A DNA stretch of 64,000 bases from Rhizobiales bacterium TMED25 (lineage in GTDB: Bacteria; Pseudomonadota; Alphaproteobacteria; Rhizobiales; TMED25). The notes under the pieces were generated by a model, which saw only the letters and a list, made by a program, of their open reading frames with translations, did not search any database and had not been told where the DNA came from. The translations under genes were made by a program, and so were the position numbers. How positions within the stretch are numbered: position 1 is the first letter of the stretch; each line of letters begins with the position of its first letter. Location of the stretch: contig NHCE01000010.1 in the NCBI GenBank assembly GCA_002168075.1, positions 62,001-126,000 on the forward strand, read 5' to 3'. This document shows positions 9,601 to 18,131 of this stretch, piece by piece.

Positions 9601-10638
9601 TTATGATATATCTAGTTTGATCATTCTATCAACGGCACTATAAGCTCTCTTTGATATTTCTGCATCAATTATAACTTCGTTGTTTAGATATAAAAGATTA
9701 TTTAGAATTTTTGAAAGAGTAATTTTTTTCATATGAGGGCACATATTACATGGTCTTATGAATTTTGTTTCAGGATTTTCCGCTGCGATATTATCACTCA
9801 TTGAACACTCCGTTACCATCATAACTTTTTCTGGTTTCTTTTCAGTTACCCATTCTATCATTCTCGCAGTTGATCCTGAAAAGTCTGCTTCTGCAACAAC
9901 ATTAGGAGGGCACTCCGGATGTGCAATAATCTTCAAATTTTCTTCACTCTCTCTTGCTTCAATTAAGTCCTCAGGAGTGAATAACTCATGTACCTCGCAG
10001 CAACCATTATCCCACCATATTATTTCAACATCTGTTTCTTTTGCAATATTTTGAGCAAGGTACTTATCGGGTATGAATATTACTTTTCCAACACCTAATG
10101 ACTCTACAATTCGCTTTGCATTTCCAGATGTGCAGCAAATATCAGATTCAGCTTTTACATCTGCTGAGGTATTCACATAAGTTACAACTGGAACCCCCGG
10201 ATATTTCTTCTTCAGATTTCTTACATCTTGCCCTGTAATAGATTCAGCAAGTGAACATCCGGCTTCCATGTCCGGAGTTAAAACAATTTTATCTGGATTT
10301 AATATTTTTGATGTTTCAGCCATAAAATGAACACCGCATTGGATGATTATATCCGCATCAGTTCTCGCGGCCTCCTTTGATAATGCAAGGCTATCACCAA
10401 CAAAATCAGCTACGCAATGATATATTTCTGGTGTCATATAGTTATGTACAAGACATACAGCATTTCGTTCTTTCTTTAATTTATTGATAGCTTTCACATA
10501 TGGAGCATGGTAAGGCCATTCAATTTTCGGTATTACTGTTTTGACCTTTTCATAGTAAGGCTCCATCTCTTTAGCTATTTGCGGAGTATAATCAAGATTT
10601 GGTAATTCAGTGATAACTCTATAATCTGAAATTTTCAT
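9601..10638 (-). CDS. nadA: Quinolinate synthase (4Fe-4S)
   Basis: Condenses iminoaspartate with dihydroxyacetone phosphate to quinolinate, using an oxygen-sensitive [4Fe-4S] cluster. Three cysteine sites are in family positions: Cys101 in CGVHFMAE, Cys168/169 in DICCTSGNA, and Cys297/300 in RPCNMCPHM. The HNY segment (residues 65-67) and TPDMEAGCSLAES also match. Length is 345. It is the first gene of the minus-strand nadABC operon. The 121 bases upstream (10639-10759) are extremely AT-rich and must carry the promoter, but I could not pick out a convincing -35/-10 pair or a known NAD-regulator operator. Confidence 0.97.
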   Translation of the reverse strand: MKISDYRVITELPNLDYTPQIAKEMEPYYEKVKTVIPKIEWPYHAPYVKAINKLKKERNAVCLVHNYMTPEIYHCVADFVGDSLALSKEAARTDADIIIQCGVHFMAETSKILNPDKIVLTPDMEAGCSLAESITGQDVRNLKKKYPGVPVVTYVNTSADVKAESDICCTSGNAKRIVESLGVGKVIFIPDKYLAQNIAKETDVEIIWWDNGCCEVHELFTPEDLIEARESEENLKIIAHPECPPNVVAEADFSGSTARMIEWVTEKKPEKVMMVTECSMSDNIAAENPETKFIRPCNMCPHMKKITLSKILNNLLYLNNEVIIDAEISKRAYSAVDRMIKLDIS

Positions 10639-10744
10639 CTTTTTGATGTACTTAAAATTACATTATTTGTGTTTATTTATATTTTATATAATACCATAAA
10701 AGCATAATACAATTGCAATATAATAATATAAAATAAAATATTTG

Positions 10745-10763
10745 TTAATCTAAAAAAGATTAA
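10745..10763 (-). terminator. Possible weak terminator hairpin after the phosphatase gene
   Basis: A perfect 7-bp inverted repeat (TTAATCT and AGATTAA) with a 5-base A/T loop overlaps the stop codon of the minus-strand phosphatase gene at 10760. The stem is almost all A-T and the following sequence is only moderately T-rich, so it could end transcription before nadA but would be a weak terminator. Confidence 0.35.
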
Positions 10764-11266
10764 AAATTTAGATAAAATGCGACTGATCCAAAAGTTCTTT
10801 TTTTTTGGGTAAAGTTTTTTACTAGTTCTTGAAAAAATTGTTCTTCTTTAAGAACACGTCCTGCTTGTTTTAAAACTAACTTATTTGGATTTGCAAATGG
10901 TGCTTTCTCCATTATCAAGCTATAAAGGTCGGATGGCCTTATATTCCTGTTATGCATAAAATATATAATTATACTGATTGCAATTGATCTAGATACTCCT
11001 GCATAGCAATGTATTAATATATCAGTGTTTTGGTGACTGCCCATGGCAAACTTTAATATTTTACGAATATCTCTCTGAGATACGGGTTTCAGATTATCTC
11101 GTGAGTGATCAATATCATTAAAACATAATCTAAGAATATTCATAGCCTTCACTTCAGGAAATAATGGAAAAGAATTATTAGGGGAATAGATGGATATTAT
11201 TCTTTTTATTTGCTCTTTTTTAATAACCTTTAAAGCACTGTTAAGAGGAGTATTATGTATCTTCAT
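10760..11266 (-). CDS. Dual-specificity / tyrosine protein phosphatase-like protein
   Basis: A small cysteine-dependent phosphatase of the PTP/DSP superfamily. The P-loop signature CX5R is seen as Cys87-YAGVS-Arg93, preceded by IH and followed by S, in the segment LIHCYAGVSRS. Asp51 or Asp53 in CFNDIDH could be the general acid. At 168 residues it is a bare catalytic domain, without signal peptide or membrane segment, so it should be cytoplasmic. Its start codon overlaps the stop of the upstream YgfZ-like gene (ATGA at 11263-11266), so the two are probably translated together. The substrate is unknown: phosphotyrosine, phosphoserine or a non-protein phosphoester are all possible. Confidence 0.75.
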   Translation of the reverse strand: MKIHNTPLNSALKVIKKEQIKRIISIYSPNNSFPLFPEVKAMNILRLCFNDIDHSRDNLKPVSQRDIRKILKFAMGSHQNTDILIHCYAGVSRSIAISIIIYFMHNRNIRPSDLYSLIMEKAPFANPNKLVLKQAGRVLKEEQFFQELVKNFTQKKRTFGSVAFYLNF

Positions 11267-12036
11267 TTATTCAATAATTCTTTTTTGACAAGGTTGGAGT
11301 CATCAATATAGAAATTTAGATTTGCGAAATTTTTATTTACAAAGGCCAAAGTTAACTTATCTGAATTTGAACCAAAAAAACCAATCTCCTTGTCTTGATA
11401 AAATAATTTAGTACCCATTTTTCTAGGTAAATGAATACAATTAAATGGGTAAAAAATTTTCTTTGAGGTAGCTTTTTTATGGTAAATTCTTGAGACAATT
11501 TCTTGTCCAGGATAACAACCTTTGGTATAAGAAATAGAATTAACATAATCATTTAATTCATGCGCAAATATATCTGATGGAAGAAAATCTTTATTGATTT
11601 CAGCAATACCAAGTTTTATCCTAAAATGATCATAATAGGATACATCATTTTGACTTCTAATTGACTTTCTAATATTAATTTTTCTGGAACCAATACTTTT
11701 ATTTCTTGGATCTTTTGGAAAAATTATCTTTGATTCTTCCCAATAAACACTTAAATCCTCTCTAAATCTTAGAACAATTTTACTTCTAAGTTTATACATC
11801 GTCAATTTTTTGATTAGTTCATCTGCTGAAGCATAGTTACAATCAAGGAGTAGACATTCTGAGGTATAATGTATGTAAAACTCAAAAATAATTTTACCTA
11901 GATGGTTTAAAATAAAAGTATGAGATATCTTTTTTTCACTGATATCTATCAAGTCGTTTGTTATTAAATTTTGAAGAAAAATTATACGATCTTCGCCTGA
12001 TAGCTCAATTATTTGTCTGTCTGCTAATAATTTCAT
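11263..12036 (-). CDS. ygfZ: YgfZ/GcvT-family folate-binding protein
   Basis: A folate-dependent protein that helps maintain or repair iron-sulphur enzymes such as MiaB in E. coli. The defining YgfZ motif KGCYxGQE is present as KGCYPGQEIVSR near residues 171-182. The N-terminal half (ELSGEDRIIFLQNLITNDL) matches the GcvT-like fold. At 257 residues it is shorter than E. coli YgfZ (about 325) but similar to many alphaproteobacterial versions. It overlaps the phosphatase gene by 4 bases downstream and is divergent from the AcuI-like gene at 12118, with 81 AT-rich bases between. Confidence 0.85.
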   Translation of the reverse strand: MKLLADRQIIELSGEDRIIFLQNLITNDLIDISEKKISHTFILNHLGKIIFEFYIHYTSECLLLDCNYASADELIKKLTMYKLRSKIVLRFREDLSVYWEESKIIFPKDPRNKSIGSRKINIRKSIRSQNDVSYYDHFRIKLGIAEINKDFLPSDIFAHELNDYVNSISYTKGCYPGQEIVSRIYHKKATSKKIFYPFNCIHLPRKMGTKLFYQDKEIGFFGSNSDKLTLAFVNKNFANLNFYIDDSNLVKKELLNK

Positions 12037-12117
12037 TTTAAATTACTTAATTTAATTAATTTATAATATAATAATAAGGTATAAATTTTATTTTTATTTT
12101 AGCTATAACATACTTAA

Positions 12118-13113
12118 ATGCAAAAAAAATTCAACGCATGGTTAATTACCAAGAAAAATAATAAAACATGCTCAAGTTATCTTGAGCTTGAAAGTAATAA
12201 ATATTTAAGTGGCGAAGTAATTATTCAGGTTAAAAATTCTGCACTGAATTATAAAGATGCCCTCGCTTTAACTGGATCCGCCCCAATTATAAGAAAATTT
12301 CCATTAATTCCTGGTATTGATTTAAGCGGTGTGGTAATTCAGTCAAAAAATAAGAAGTTTAGTGAGGGAGATCGGGTGTTCACAACTGGATGGGGCCTTG
12401 GTGAGCTTCAAAATGGTGGGCTATCATCTCACGCATCAACAGATGCCGATATGCTAATAAAAGTACCAAATAAATACACGCATTCTTATATTATGGGTCT
12501 TGGCACAGCAGGGCTTACTGCAATGTTAGCCGTTTTGGCATTGAATGAAAACAGTATTAAACCAGACGCAGGTAAAGTCTTGGTAACTGGCAGCTCAGGT
12601 GCTGTAGGTGGTATTGCAACCAAGTTACTTTTAAAGCTTGGTTATGATGTAGTCGCCTTGACATCACGCCCCGAATATAACAGGGATTATTTAAAATCTT
12701 TTGGTAATATTGAGGTGCTTGATACAGATGATTTTTTAGGAAATCCAAGAATGCTATCAAAAGAAAGATGGGCTGCGGCGATAGATGTGGTAGGGGGTAA
12801 GGTACTTGAAAATATTATTACTGAGACCAATAGATCAGGGGTAATTTCTGTATGCGGTCAAGTCTTGGGCCTGAACCTAGTTACAAATCTTGCACCATTT
12901 ATTCTGCGTGGTGTTCGGCTAATTGGTATCGACTCTGCCTTTTGTAGTCATGAGAGAAGAAGTAGGGCTTGGGATATGATCTTTGATTTATTAGATGTAA
13001 AAGATGTCGACTATGCGTCTGAGATAATAGATATTAAGGATGTTTATGAAAGATCCAAACTAATTGTTAATGGTAAAAATCGAAGAAGAATTATTACAAA
13101 TAATTCTAATTAA
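12118..13113 (+). CDS. acuI: AcuI/YhdH-family NADPH-dependent acrylyl-CoA reductase (quinone oxidoreductase-like)
   Basis: A zinc-independent medium-chain dehydrogenase/reductase. Family members reduce acrylyl-CoA to propionyl-CoA, which detoxifies the acrylate made from DMSP or 3-hydroxypropionate. Visible blocks: SALNYKDALALTG, the IPGIDLSGVV segment, GDRVFTTGWGLGE, GLGTAGLTAML, the nucleotide-binding VLVTGSSGAVGGIA and the NADPH-side VALTSRPE. The 331-residue length fits AcuI and YhdH. No Zn-binding cysteine cluster is seen. It stands alone on the plus strand and meets the NUDIX gene tail to tail with a 4-base overlap. No DMSP lyase or demethylase lies nearby, so the DMSP link is inference; YhdH-like general enoyl reduction is the alternative. 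Confidence 0.8.
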   Translation: MQKKFNAWLITKKNNKTCSSYLELESNKYLSGEVIIQVKNSALNYKDALALTGSAPIIRKFPLIPGIDLSGVVIQSKNKKFSEGDRVFTTGWGLGELQNGGLSSHASTDADMLIKVPNKYTHSYIMGLGTAGLTAMLAVLALNENSIKPDAGKVLVTGSSGAVGGIATKLLLKLGYDVVALTSRPEYNRDYLKSFGNIEVLDTDDFLGNPRMLSKERWAAAIDVVGGKVLENIITETNRSGVISVCGQVLGLNLVTNLAPFILRGVRLIGIDSAFCSHERRSRAWDMIFDLLDVKDVDYASEIIDIKDVYERSKLIVNGKNRRRIITNNSN

Positions 13114-13541
13114 TACCCGCAGATCTTAAGAATCCTTGAGGCGCCATCTATTAATTTTATTTCATTAATTTTATTGATTTGATGCCATTCAGCAGCAACA
13201 ACATCATCACCAAATTGAGGTCTGCCGCTTATGTATGCACATTCATAAAATGATAAAACATAATGTATCTTTATTTTATGATTTGTATCTTTTCTTATGA
13301 CATTAATGTTTTCAATTTGATCCCCAACTTTGATGATAATTGACGTCTCTTCGAGTATTTCCCTCGTGAGGGCTTCATGAAGTGTTTCACCAATTTCAAT
13401 TGCACCACCGGGAAAGCTCCATATATCTTCCAGATTACTTTTTTTTACTAATAAAACGCTGTTATTATGAATAACTACACCGGCCACAGCGCTGATTGGC
13501 CTATCTGGATACTCCCTTTTGATATTATTTCTGAGCATCAC
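13110..13541 (-). CDS. NUDIX hydrolase
   Basis: A pyrophosphohydrolase of the NUDIX family that cleaves nucleoside diphosphates linked to another moiety; many such small proteins clean up oxidised or non-canonical nucleotides or act on ADP-ribose. The NUDIX box is seen as GAIEIGE...REILEETSI (about residues 46-68), with the usual glycine before the last position replaced by serine. Length is 143. The start at GTG 13539-13541 overlaps the end of dadA by 17 bases; the ATG just downstream (13536-13538) is equally possible. A degraded copy of its first ~37 codons exists at 14823-14934. The substrate cannot be predicted. Confidence 0.85.
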   Translation of the reverse strand: MMLRNNIKREYPDRPISAVAGVVIHNNSVLLVKKSNLEDIWSFPGGAIEIGETLHEALTREILEETSIIIKVGDQIENINVIRKDTNHKIKIHYVLSFYECAYISGRPQFGDDVVAAEWHQINKINEIKLIDGASRILKICGY

Positions 13542-13543
13542 TT
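13432..13543. repeat. Direct repeat copy A (5' end of the intact NUDIX gene)
   Basis: This segment covers the first ~37 codons of the NUDIX gene and the last codons of dadA. It matches 14823-14934 in the same orientation with, by eye, about 13 mismatches and two single-base gaps over roughly 111 bases. The two copies flank dadA exactly, so dadA plus a NUDIX copy probably arrived or was duplicated as a unit. Confidence 0.85.
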
Positions 13544-14694
13544 GACTCAGTTATTTGTTCAGCTATCTTTTGTGCTGTATAAGCAGACAGCGTCCAGCCG
13601 AGATGTCCGTGTCCTGTATTGTAGTAAATATTATCATTACGTTTACTCCTCTTTACAATTGGCATCATGTACGGAGTCATAGGTCGAAGGCCTGCCCACG
13701 GAGTTACATGCTCAGTATTTATTCCCGGAAAAATTTTTTCACTCCATCTTATAAGTGGTCTAATTCTACGTTGAATTATATCAGTATTATAGCCATTAAG
13801 TTCTGCAGTCCCGGCCACTCTAAGCCTGTCTTCACCGAGCCTACTGGTAACTATCTTAGCCCCGTCATCTAACATACTAGTCCATGGCGCAACTTCAGGA
13901 TTATGTATTGTGATACTGTATCCTTTCACAGGATATATAGGCAAACTATCTCCTATTGTTTTTGCCAGTTCACGACTGTTAACGCCGGCACAAACTACTA
14001 AAGGAATATCTGGATTTAGAAATTTTACTTCTTTATTGACATGCTTTACATTATATTTCGTCACTAATACAGATAATAAATTTGTGCAAAACTTATGTAT
14101 ATCTCCTGTAAAATCTGTTTCGTTATAAAAGCCGCCCAGTAGTTTTGGCGGAGGAACAAGTGCTGGTTCAATATCTAAACATTCTTTTGGTGATACTTCC
14201 CATCTTTCTAGCCCTGCCTTATTGTAAATTTTGTTCACTTTCCGAGCGTTATTTAATTCTGATTGATCTGTATAAATGTGTAGTATGCCTTTTTCTACCA
14301 TATCAAAAGATAAGTTTTCACGAGTAGCAATCTCTTTGTAGAGTTTGTGAGCTGCCAAAGCCCACATGCATGTATCGTATGTATTTTTTTCTGCACTGGG
14401 AATAGCTCTAATAAATCTGTATATCCACGTATATTTTTCAATACTAATAGATGGGTTAATTTTCAATGGGGCATCGGCCTTAAATAACCATTTGACTCCT
14501 TTCTTAACACTGCGCCAACTATTCCAAGTTTCTGCATTGCTAGCACTAAGTTGTCCACCATTACCATAACTGGTCGCCATTGCTGGATGCTTTCTTTTAT
14601 CATATATTACAACTTCGTGTCCGGCTCTGGCGAGGTAATATGCAGTTGTTATTCCAGCTATCCCGGCGCCAACTATAGCTACTTTTTTATTCAT
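13525..14694 (-). CDS. dadA: DadA-type D-amino-acid dehydrogenase (FAD oxidoreductase)
   Basis: Oxidative deamination of D-amino acids (or a related amine) to the 2-oxo acid, passing electrons to the respiratory chain. The N-terminal FAD motif VGAGIAGITTAYYLARAG starts at residue 8; SYGNGGQLSAS and the C-terminal GHGHLGWTLS blocks are diagnostic of DadA-like members of the DAO family. At 389 residues it is somewhat shorter than E. coli DadA (432). Its 3' end overlaps the NUDIX start by 17 bases. It lies between two direct-repeat copies of the NUDIX 5' end, which suggests insertion or duplication. Sarcosine or D-proline oxidation cannot be ruled out. Confidence 0.85.
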   Translation of the reverse strand: MNKKVAIVGAGIAGITTAYYLARAGHEVVIYDKRKHPAMATSYGNGGQLSASNAETWNSWRSVKKGVKWLFKADAPLKINPSISIEKYTWIYRFIRAIPSAEKNTYDTCMWALAAHKLYKEIATRENLSFDMVEKGILHIYTDQSELNNARKVNKIYNKAGLERWEVSPKECLDIEPALVPPPKLLGGFYNETDFTGDIHKFCTNLLSVLVTKYNVKHVNKEVKFLNPDIPLVVCAGVNSRELAKTIGDSLPIYPVKGYSITIHNPEVAPWTSMLDDGAKIVTSRLGEDRLRVAGTAELNGYNTDIIQRRIRPLIRWSEKIFPGINTEHVTPWAGLRPMTPYMMPIVKRSKRNDNIYYNTGHGHLGWTLSAYTAQKIAEQITESSDAQK

Positions 14695-14752
14695 TTTTAG
14701 TCTTTCTTAATTCTGTTGAACGGAAGTCATGACTCCTTTTATTAAAAAATTA

Positions 14753-14803
14753 AGCCATTGAACCTTCAACTAATTCTCAGCCCAGTACTCTACCCGTCGA
14801 GCC
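14753..14803 (-). pseudogene. Possible decayed tRNA relic
   Basis: Read on the minus strand, this segment resembles the interior of a tRNA: a D-arm-like GCTC...GGGTAGAGT, then CTGAGAA resembling an anticodon loop, then GAAGGTTCAAT resembling the T-arm. The distance between the GGTAGAG and GGTTC boxes is about four bases too short, the anticodon stem no longer pairs, and no matching acceptor stem or CCA is visible. I read it as a relic, not a working tRNA. It lies between the NUDIX remnant and the start of dadA. Confidence 0.4.
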
Positions 14804-14822
14804 TTTATTTATATATTTGTCT

Positions 14823-14934
14823 AGATTACTTTTTTTACAAATAAAACGCTATCATTATGAATAAATAAACCGGCCAAAGCGCTGATTGGCCTGTCCAGAT
14901 ATTCTCTTTTTGATATTATTTCTTAACATCACTT
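14823..14934 (-). pseudogene. Remnant of the NUDIX gene 5' end (direct repeat copy B)
   Basis: A degraded copy of the first ~37 codons of the NUDIX gene at 13110-13541. The frame is broken by an extra A about eight codons in and by a missing A in the lysine run near the end, after which a stop follows and similarity ends. The last codon and stop of the Sua5 gene (AAGTGA) lie inside this repeat, just as the end of dadA lies inside the other copy. This suggests an ancestral Sua5-NUDIX overlap later split by dadA. Confidence 0.8.
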
Positions 14935-15876
14935 TGAGGCTCGCTTAATTCTGTCGTTTATTGCCCTACCAATGCCTTGATGGGGGATTGGTGATATGGC
15001 GATTTTTTTAATATTCATGCTGTCAAGATCTCTCAAACATGCATACAATCTGTGAGCAAACTTATGCATATCTCCAGTGCTAGAAAGATTAATTGTATTG
15101 ATGTGGTTATTATTATTTTTTTCTCCAAATGTGATAAAATATTCATCTGCATTTGGTCTTTTTACATTAATTCGAACTCTTGCTTTTGGTGAATAGTGTT
15201 TCTTAAGTTGACCCGGGGATAAAATTTTATGGCCATCATACGCATCCAACTGTAATTTTGTAATTTTAAATATTTGATCTTTTGTAATAGCCCCTTCTCG
15301 AAGAATTTGAATATTCTCTGATCTAACATCAACTATTGTAGACTCTATTCCGTGGGCACATTTATCACCATCAAGTATCATTTCAATATCGTCACCAAAG
15401 TCATCAAAAACGTGGCTTGCATTTGTTGCACTTACTGTGCCAGACAAATTTGCACTTGGAGCTGCAATAGGCTTTCCGAACGTATTTAGAATTTTTAGTA
15501 TTATTGGGTTAGATGGTACTCTAATTGCAATTGAGTCAAGATTTGAAGTAGCAGCTGGAGTTATTCCATTATTCCTTTTCTTTTCGACAAGTAATGTCAA
15601 TGGGCCTGGCCAAAATGCTTTTGCCATTTTCATTGCAGTATTATTCAATTTTCCAATCATTTTTGCTTCTTCTAACGATGCAACATGAATGATTAGAGGA
15701 TTGTGTAATGGTCTATTTTTAATAATATAAATTTTCTTTATTGAGCTTTCGCATGATGCATCTCCACCAAGCCCATAAACAGTTTCAGTAGGAAAAGCGA
15801 TTACACCAGATTCATTTAAGATATCTACTGCTTTGTTTATATTAACATTACTGGCTTTATAAATTGTTTTTTTCAT
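14929..15876 (-). CDS. tsaC: L-threonylcarbamoyladenylate synthase (Sua5 type)
   Basis: Makes threonylcarbamoyl-AMP from threonine, bicarbonate and ATP, the first step of the universal t6A37 tRNA modification. The YrdC domain opens with the characteristic IAFPTETVYGLGGDA and continues with IKNRPLHNPL and GPLTLLVEK. A C-terminal Sua5 domain follows, with LSPGQLKKHYSPKA near residue 212. The total of 315 residues fits the long Sua5 form rather than short TsaC. The final codons run into the NUDIX relic. It is divergent from xseB, with 81 bases between. Confidence 0.93.
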   Translation of the reverse strand: MKKTIYKASNVNINKAVDILNESGVIAFPTETVYGLGGDASCESSIKKIYIIKNRPLHNPLIIHVASLEEAKMIGKLNNTAMKMAKAFWPGPLTLLVEKKRNNGITPAATSNLDSIAIRVPSNPIILKILNTFGKPIAAPSANLSGTVSATNASHVFDDFGDDIEMILDGDKCAHGIESTIVDVRSENIQILREGAITKDQIFKITKLQLDAYDGHKILSPGQLKKHYSPKARVRINVKRPNADEYFITFGEKNNNNHINTINLSSTGDMHKFAHRLYACLRDLDSMNIKKIAISPIPHQGIGRAINDRIKRASK

Positions 15877-15957
15877 TTTTTTATTAACTCAATCAAATTA
15901 TTTATATATAATTTTAATTGGTAAAGTCAAAGCCAATAGTTATTAATTAATCAATGC

Positions 15958-16242
15958 ATGGATAATATTATGGTTAAAAAAATTGAGCCAGCGGATATAA
16001 ACAAACTTGAGTTTGAAGAAGCAATGGAAATGCTTAATGAAATAATACAAGGCCTTGAAAGTGGAGAGGTGAGATTATCTCAATCCGTAGAAAAATTTGA
16101 AATTGGTTCTGAGCTTGCCAAGCATTGTAAGAAATTACTCGACGATGCAGAGTTACGGATAAATGCAATCAAAATTAATAATGTGGGAAATATAGTTAGT
16201 TCATCCGAACTTAATGAGTCTGATCAAAGTGATAAAAATTAA
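15958..16242 (+). CDS. xseB: Exodeoxyribonuclease VII small subunit
   Basis: Small subunit of the single-strand exonuclease VII, which acts with XseA in mismatch repair and DNA clean-up. The family core is visible: [25 protein letters not shown], then a helix ending in [14 protein letters not shown]. The 94-residue length includes a short acidic tail. The second ATG at 15970 is an alternative start. Its stop overlaps the dxs start by one base (TAATG at 16240-16244). xseA is not in the window. In many alphaproteobacteria ispA lies between xseB and dxs; here it does not. Confidence 0.92.
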   Translation: MDNIMVKKIEPADINKLEFEEAMEMLNEIIQGLESGEVRLSQSVEKFEIGSELAKHCKKLLDDAELRINAIKINNVGNIVSSSELNESDQSDKN

Positions 16243-18131
16243 TGACAGCAACCCCCCTATTAGATAAGATTAGCGACCCAAAAAATTTAAGACAGTTTTC
16301 AGAAAGCGAACTTCAACCTCTGGCTAAAGAACTCCGAGAAGAGCTTATTCAGTTGGTCTCAAAAACTGGAGGGCACCTAGGAGCGGGGCTTGGCGTTATC
16401 GAATTAACAATTGCCTTACATTACATATTTGATACCCCAAAAGACAGGATAATTTGGGATGTTGGGCACCAGGCCTACCCACATAAAATACTTACTGGAA
16501 GACGAAAAGAAATGTCATCACTGAGGCAGGGTGGCGGTTTGTCTGGTTTTACAAAAAGGTCAGAAAGTATATACGATCCATTTGGAGCTGCGCATTCCTC
16601 AACATCAATTTCCTCAAGTCTTGGTATGAGTGTTGCAAGGGATATTCAGGGGCAAAATCATAACATCATTGCTGTAATCGGAGACGGAGCTATGAGTGCT
16701 GGTATGGCATATGAGGCAATGAATAATGCAGGGGTTATGAAAAATAAATTAATAGTAATCCTGAATGATAATGATATGTCTATCGCTCGTCCGGTTGGTG
16801 CTATGAGTGCCTATCTAGCGAAGCTAATATCTAGTGGAACATACAGTGGTTTTAGAAACTATGCAAAAAAGATAATTAAATATTTACCGTCAAGAATAAA
16901 AAGAATCCTAGTAAAAATGGAAGGGCATGGGCGAAGTTTCTTTACCGGAGGAACATTATTTGAAGAATTAGGCTTCTACTATGTTGGTCCTATAGATGGC
17001 CATAACTTTAATCATCTAATTCCAATATTAAGAAATGTAAAATCAAATCATGATGGGCCTATTTTAATTCATATTGTCACTAAAAAAGGGAAAGGATATT
17101 CACCTGCTGAAAATTCTAAAGATAAATATCATGGTGTATCTAAATTTGATGTTACAACCGGAGAGCAGATATCAAAAAAATCAAATATACCTCCCTATAC
17201 AAAAGTATTTGCTAATCAGCTTGTGAAAGAAGCAGAAAACGACAAAAAAATTATTTCAATTACTGCTGCAATGCCCACAGGTACGGGCTTGGACATATTT
17301 CAACAAAAATTTCCAGATAGATATTTTGATGTAGGCATTGCTGAACAGCACGCAGTAACATTTGCAGCAGGACTTGCTTCGGATGGGTTTAAACCCTTTT
17401 GTGCAATTTATTCAACTTTTTTACAGCGGGCTTATGACCAGGTTATCCATGACGTAGGTATCCAGAATTTACCAGTAAGATTTGCAATTGATAGGGCGGG
17501 CCTTGTTGGGGAAGATGGTGCAACTCATGCAGGTTCATTTGATATCATGTATCTATCAGCTATACCAAATTTTACTGTTATGGCACCATCTAATGAGTTG
17601 GAACTCGCTCGTATGGTCAAGACTGCGGCTAATTTTAATGAAGGACCCATAGCCTTTAGATATCCTCGTGGTAATGGTATTGGCATTGATATTCCTGAAG
17701 ATTTGAAGCCAATTGAAATAGGTAAAGCTCGACTAATTGAAGAGGGAAGTGATTTAGTTATATTATCCTATGGGACGATTTTTAAGGAGTGTGAAGGAGC
17801 AGTAGAAGCATTAAATAAAGATAAAATATTTCCAACATTTATTGATGCGAGATTTGCAAAACCACTAGATACACAAATAATTAGTAAATATATAAAATCA
17901 CATAAATTCATTCTTACAGTTGAGGAAGGCGTAATAGGTGGATTTTCTGCACAAGTAAGTGCATATCTTCAGTCTAATAAGGATTATTATATAAATAATA
18001 TTAAGTATAAGAATATTACATTACCTGATAGATTTATAGATCAGGATACTCAGGCAAACCAAATAGGGTTGTCTGGTTTAGATTCGGAGATGATTTACAG
18101 GGCAGCAAAAGACCTAATGAATGTGGGATGA
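16242..18131 (+). CDS. dxs: 1-deoxy-D-xylulose-5-phosphate synthase
   Basis: Thiamine-diphosphate enzyme condensing pyruvate with glyceraldehyde-3-phosphate to DXP, the entry point of the MEP isoprenoid pathway and also a precursor for thiamine and pyridoxal phosphate. The 629-residue protein has the DXS blocks [29 protein letters not shown], the ThDP motif [20 protein letters not shown] and the transketolase-type catalytic segment [17 protein letters not shown]. It overlaps xseB by 1 base and tlyA by 11 bases, so the three genes form an operon. The isoprenoid supply feeds the polyprenyl synthase at the start of the window. Confidence 0.97.
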   Translation: MTATPLLDKISDPKNLRQFSESELQPLAKELREELIQLVSKTGGHLGAGLGVIELTIALHYIFDTPKDRIIWDVGHQAYPHKILTGRRKEMSSLRQGGGLSGFTKRSESIYDPFGAAHSSTSISSSLGMSVARDIQGQNHNIIAVIGDGAMSAGMAYEAMNNAGVMKNKLIVILNDNDMSIARPVGAMSAYLAKLISSGTYSGFRNYAKKIIKYLPSRIKRILVKMEGHGRSFFTGGTLFEELGFYYVGPIDGHNFNHLIPILRNVKSNHDGPILIHIVTKKGKGYSPAENSKDKYHGVSKFDVTTGEQISKKSNIPPYTKVFANQLVKEAENDKKIISITAAMPTGTGLDIFQQKFPDRYFDVGIAEQHAVTFAAGLASDGFKPFCAIYSTFLQRAYDQVIHDVGIQNLPVRFAIDRAGLVGEDGATHAGSFDIMYLSAIPNFTVMAPSNELELARMVKTAANFNEGPIAFRYPRGNGIGIDIPEDLKPIEIGKARLIEEGSDLVILSYGTIFKECEGAVEALNKDKIFPTFIDARFAKPLDTQIISKYIKSHKFILTVEEGVIGGFSAQVSAYLQSNKDYYINNIKYKNITLPDRFIDQDTQANQIGLSGLDSEMIYRAAKDLMNVG

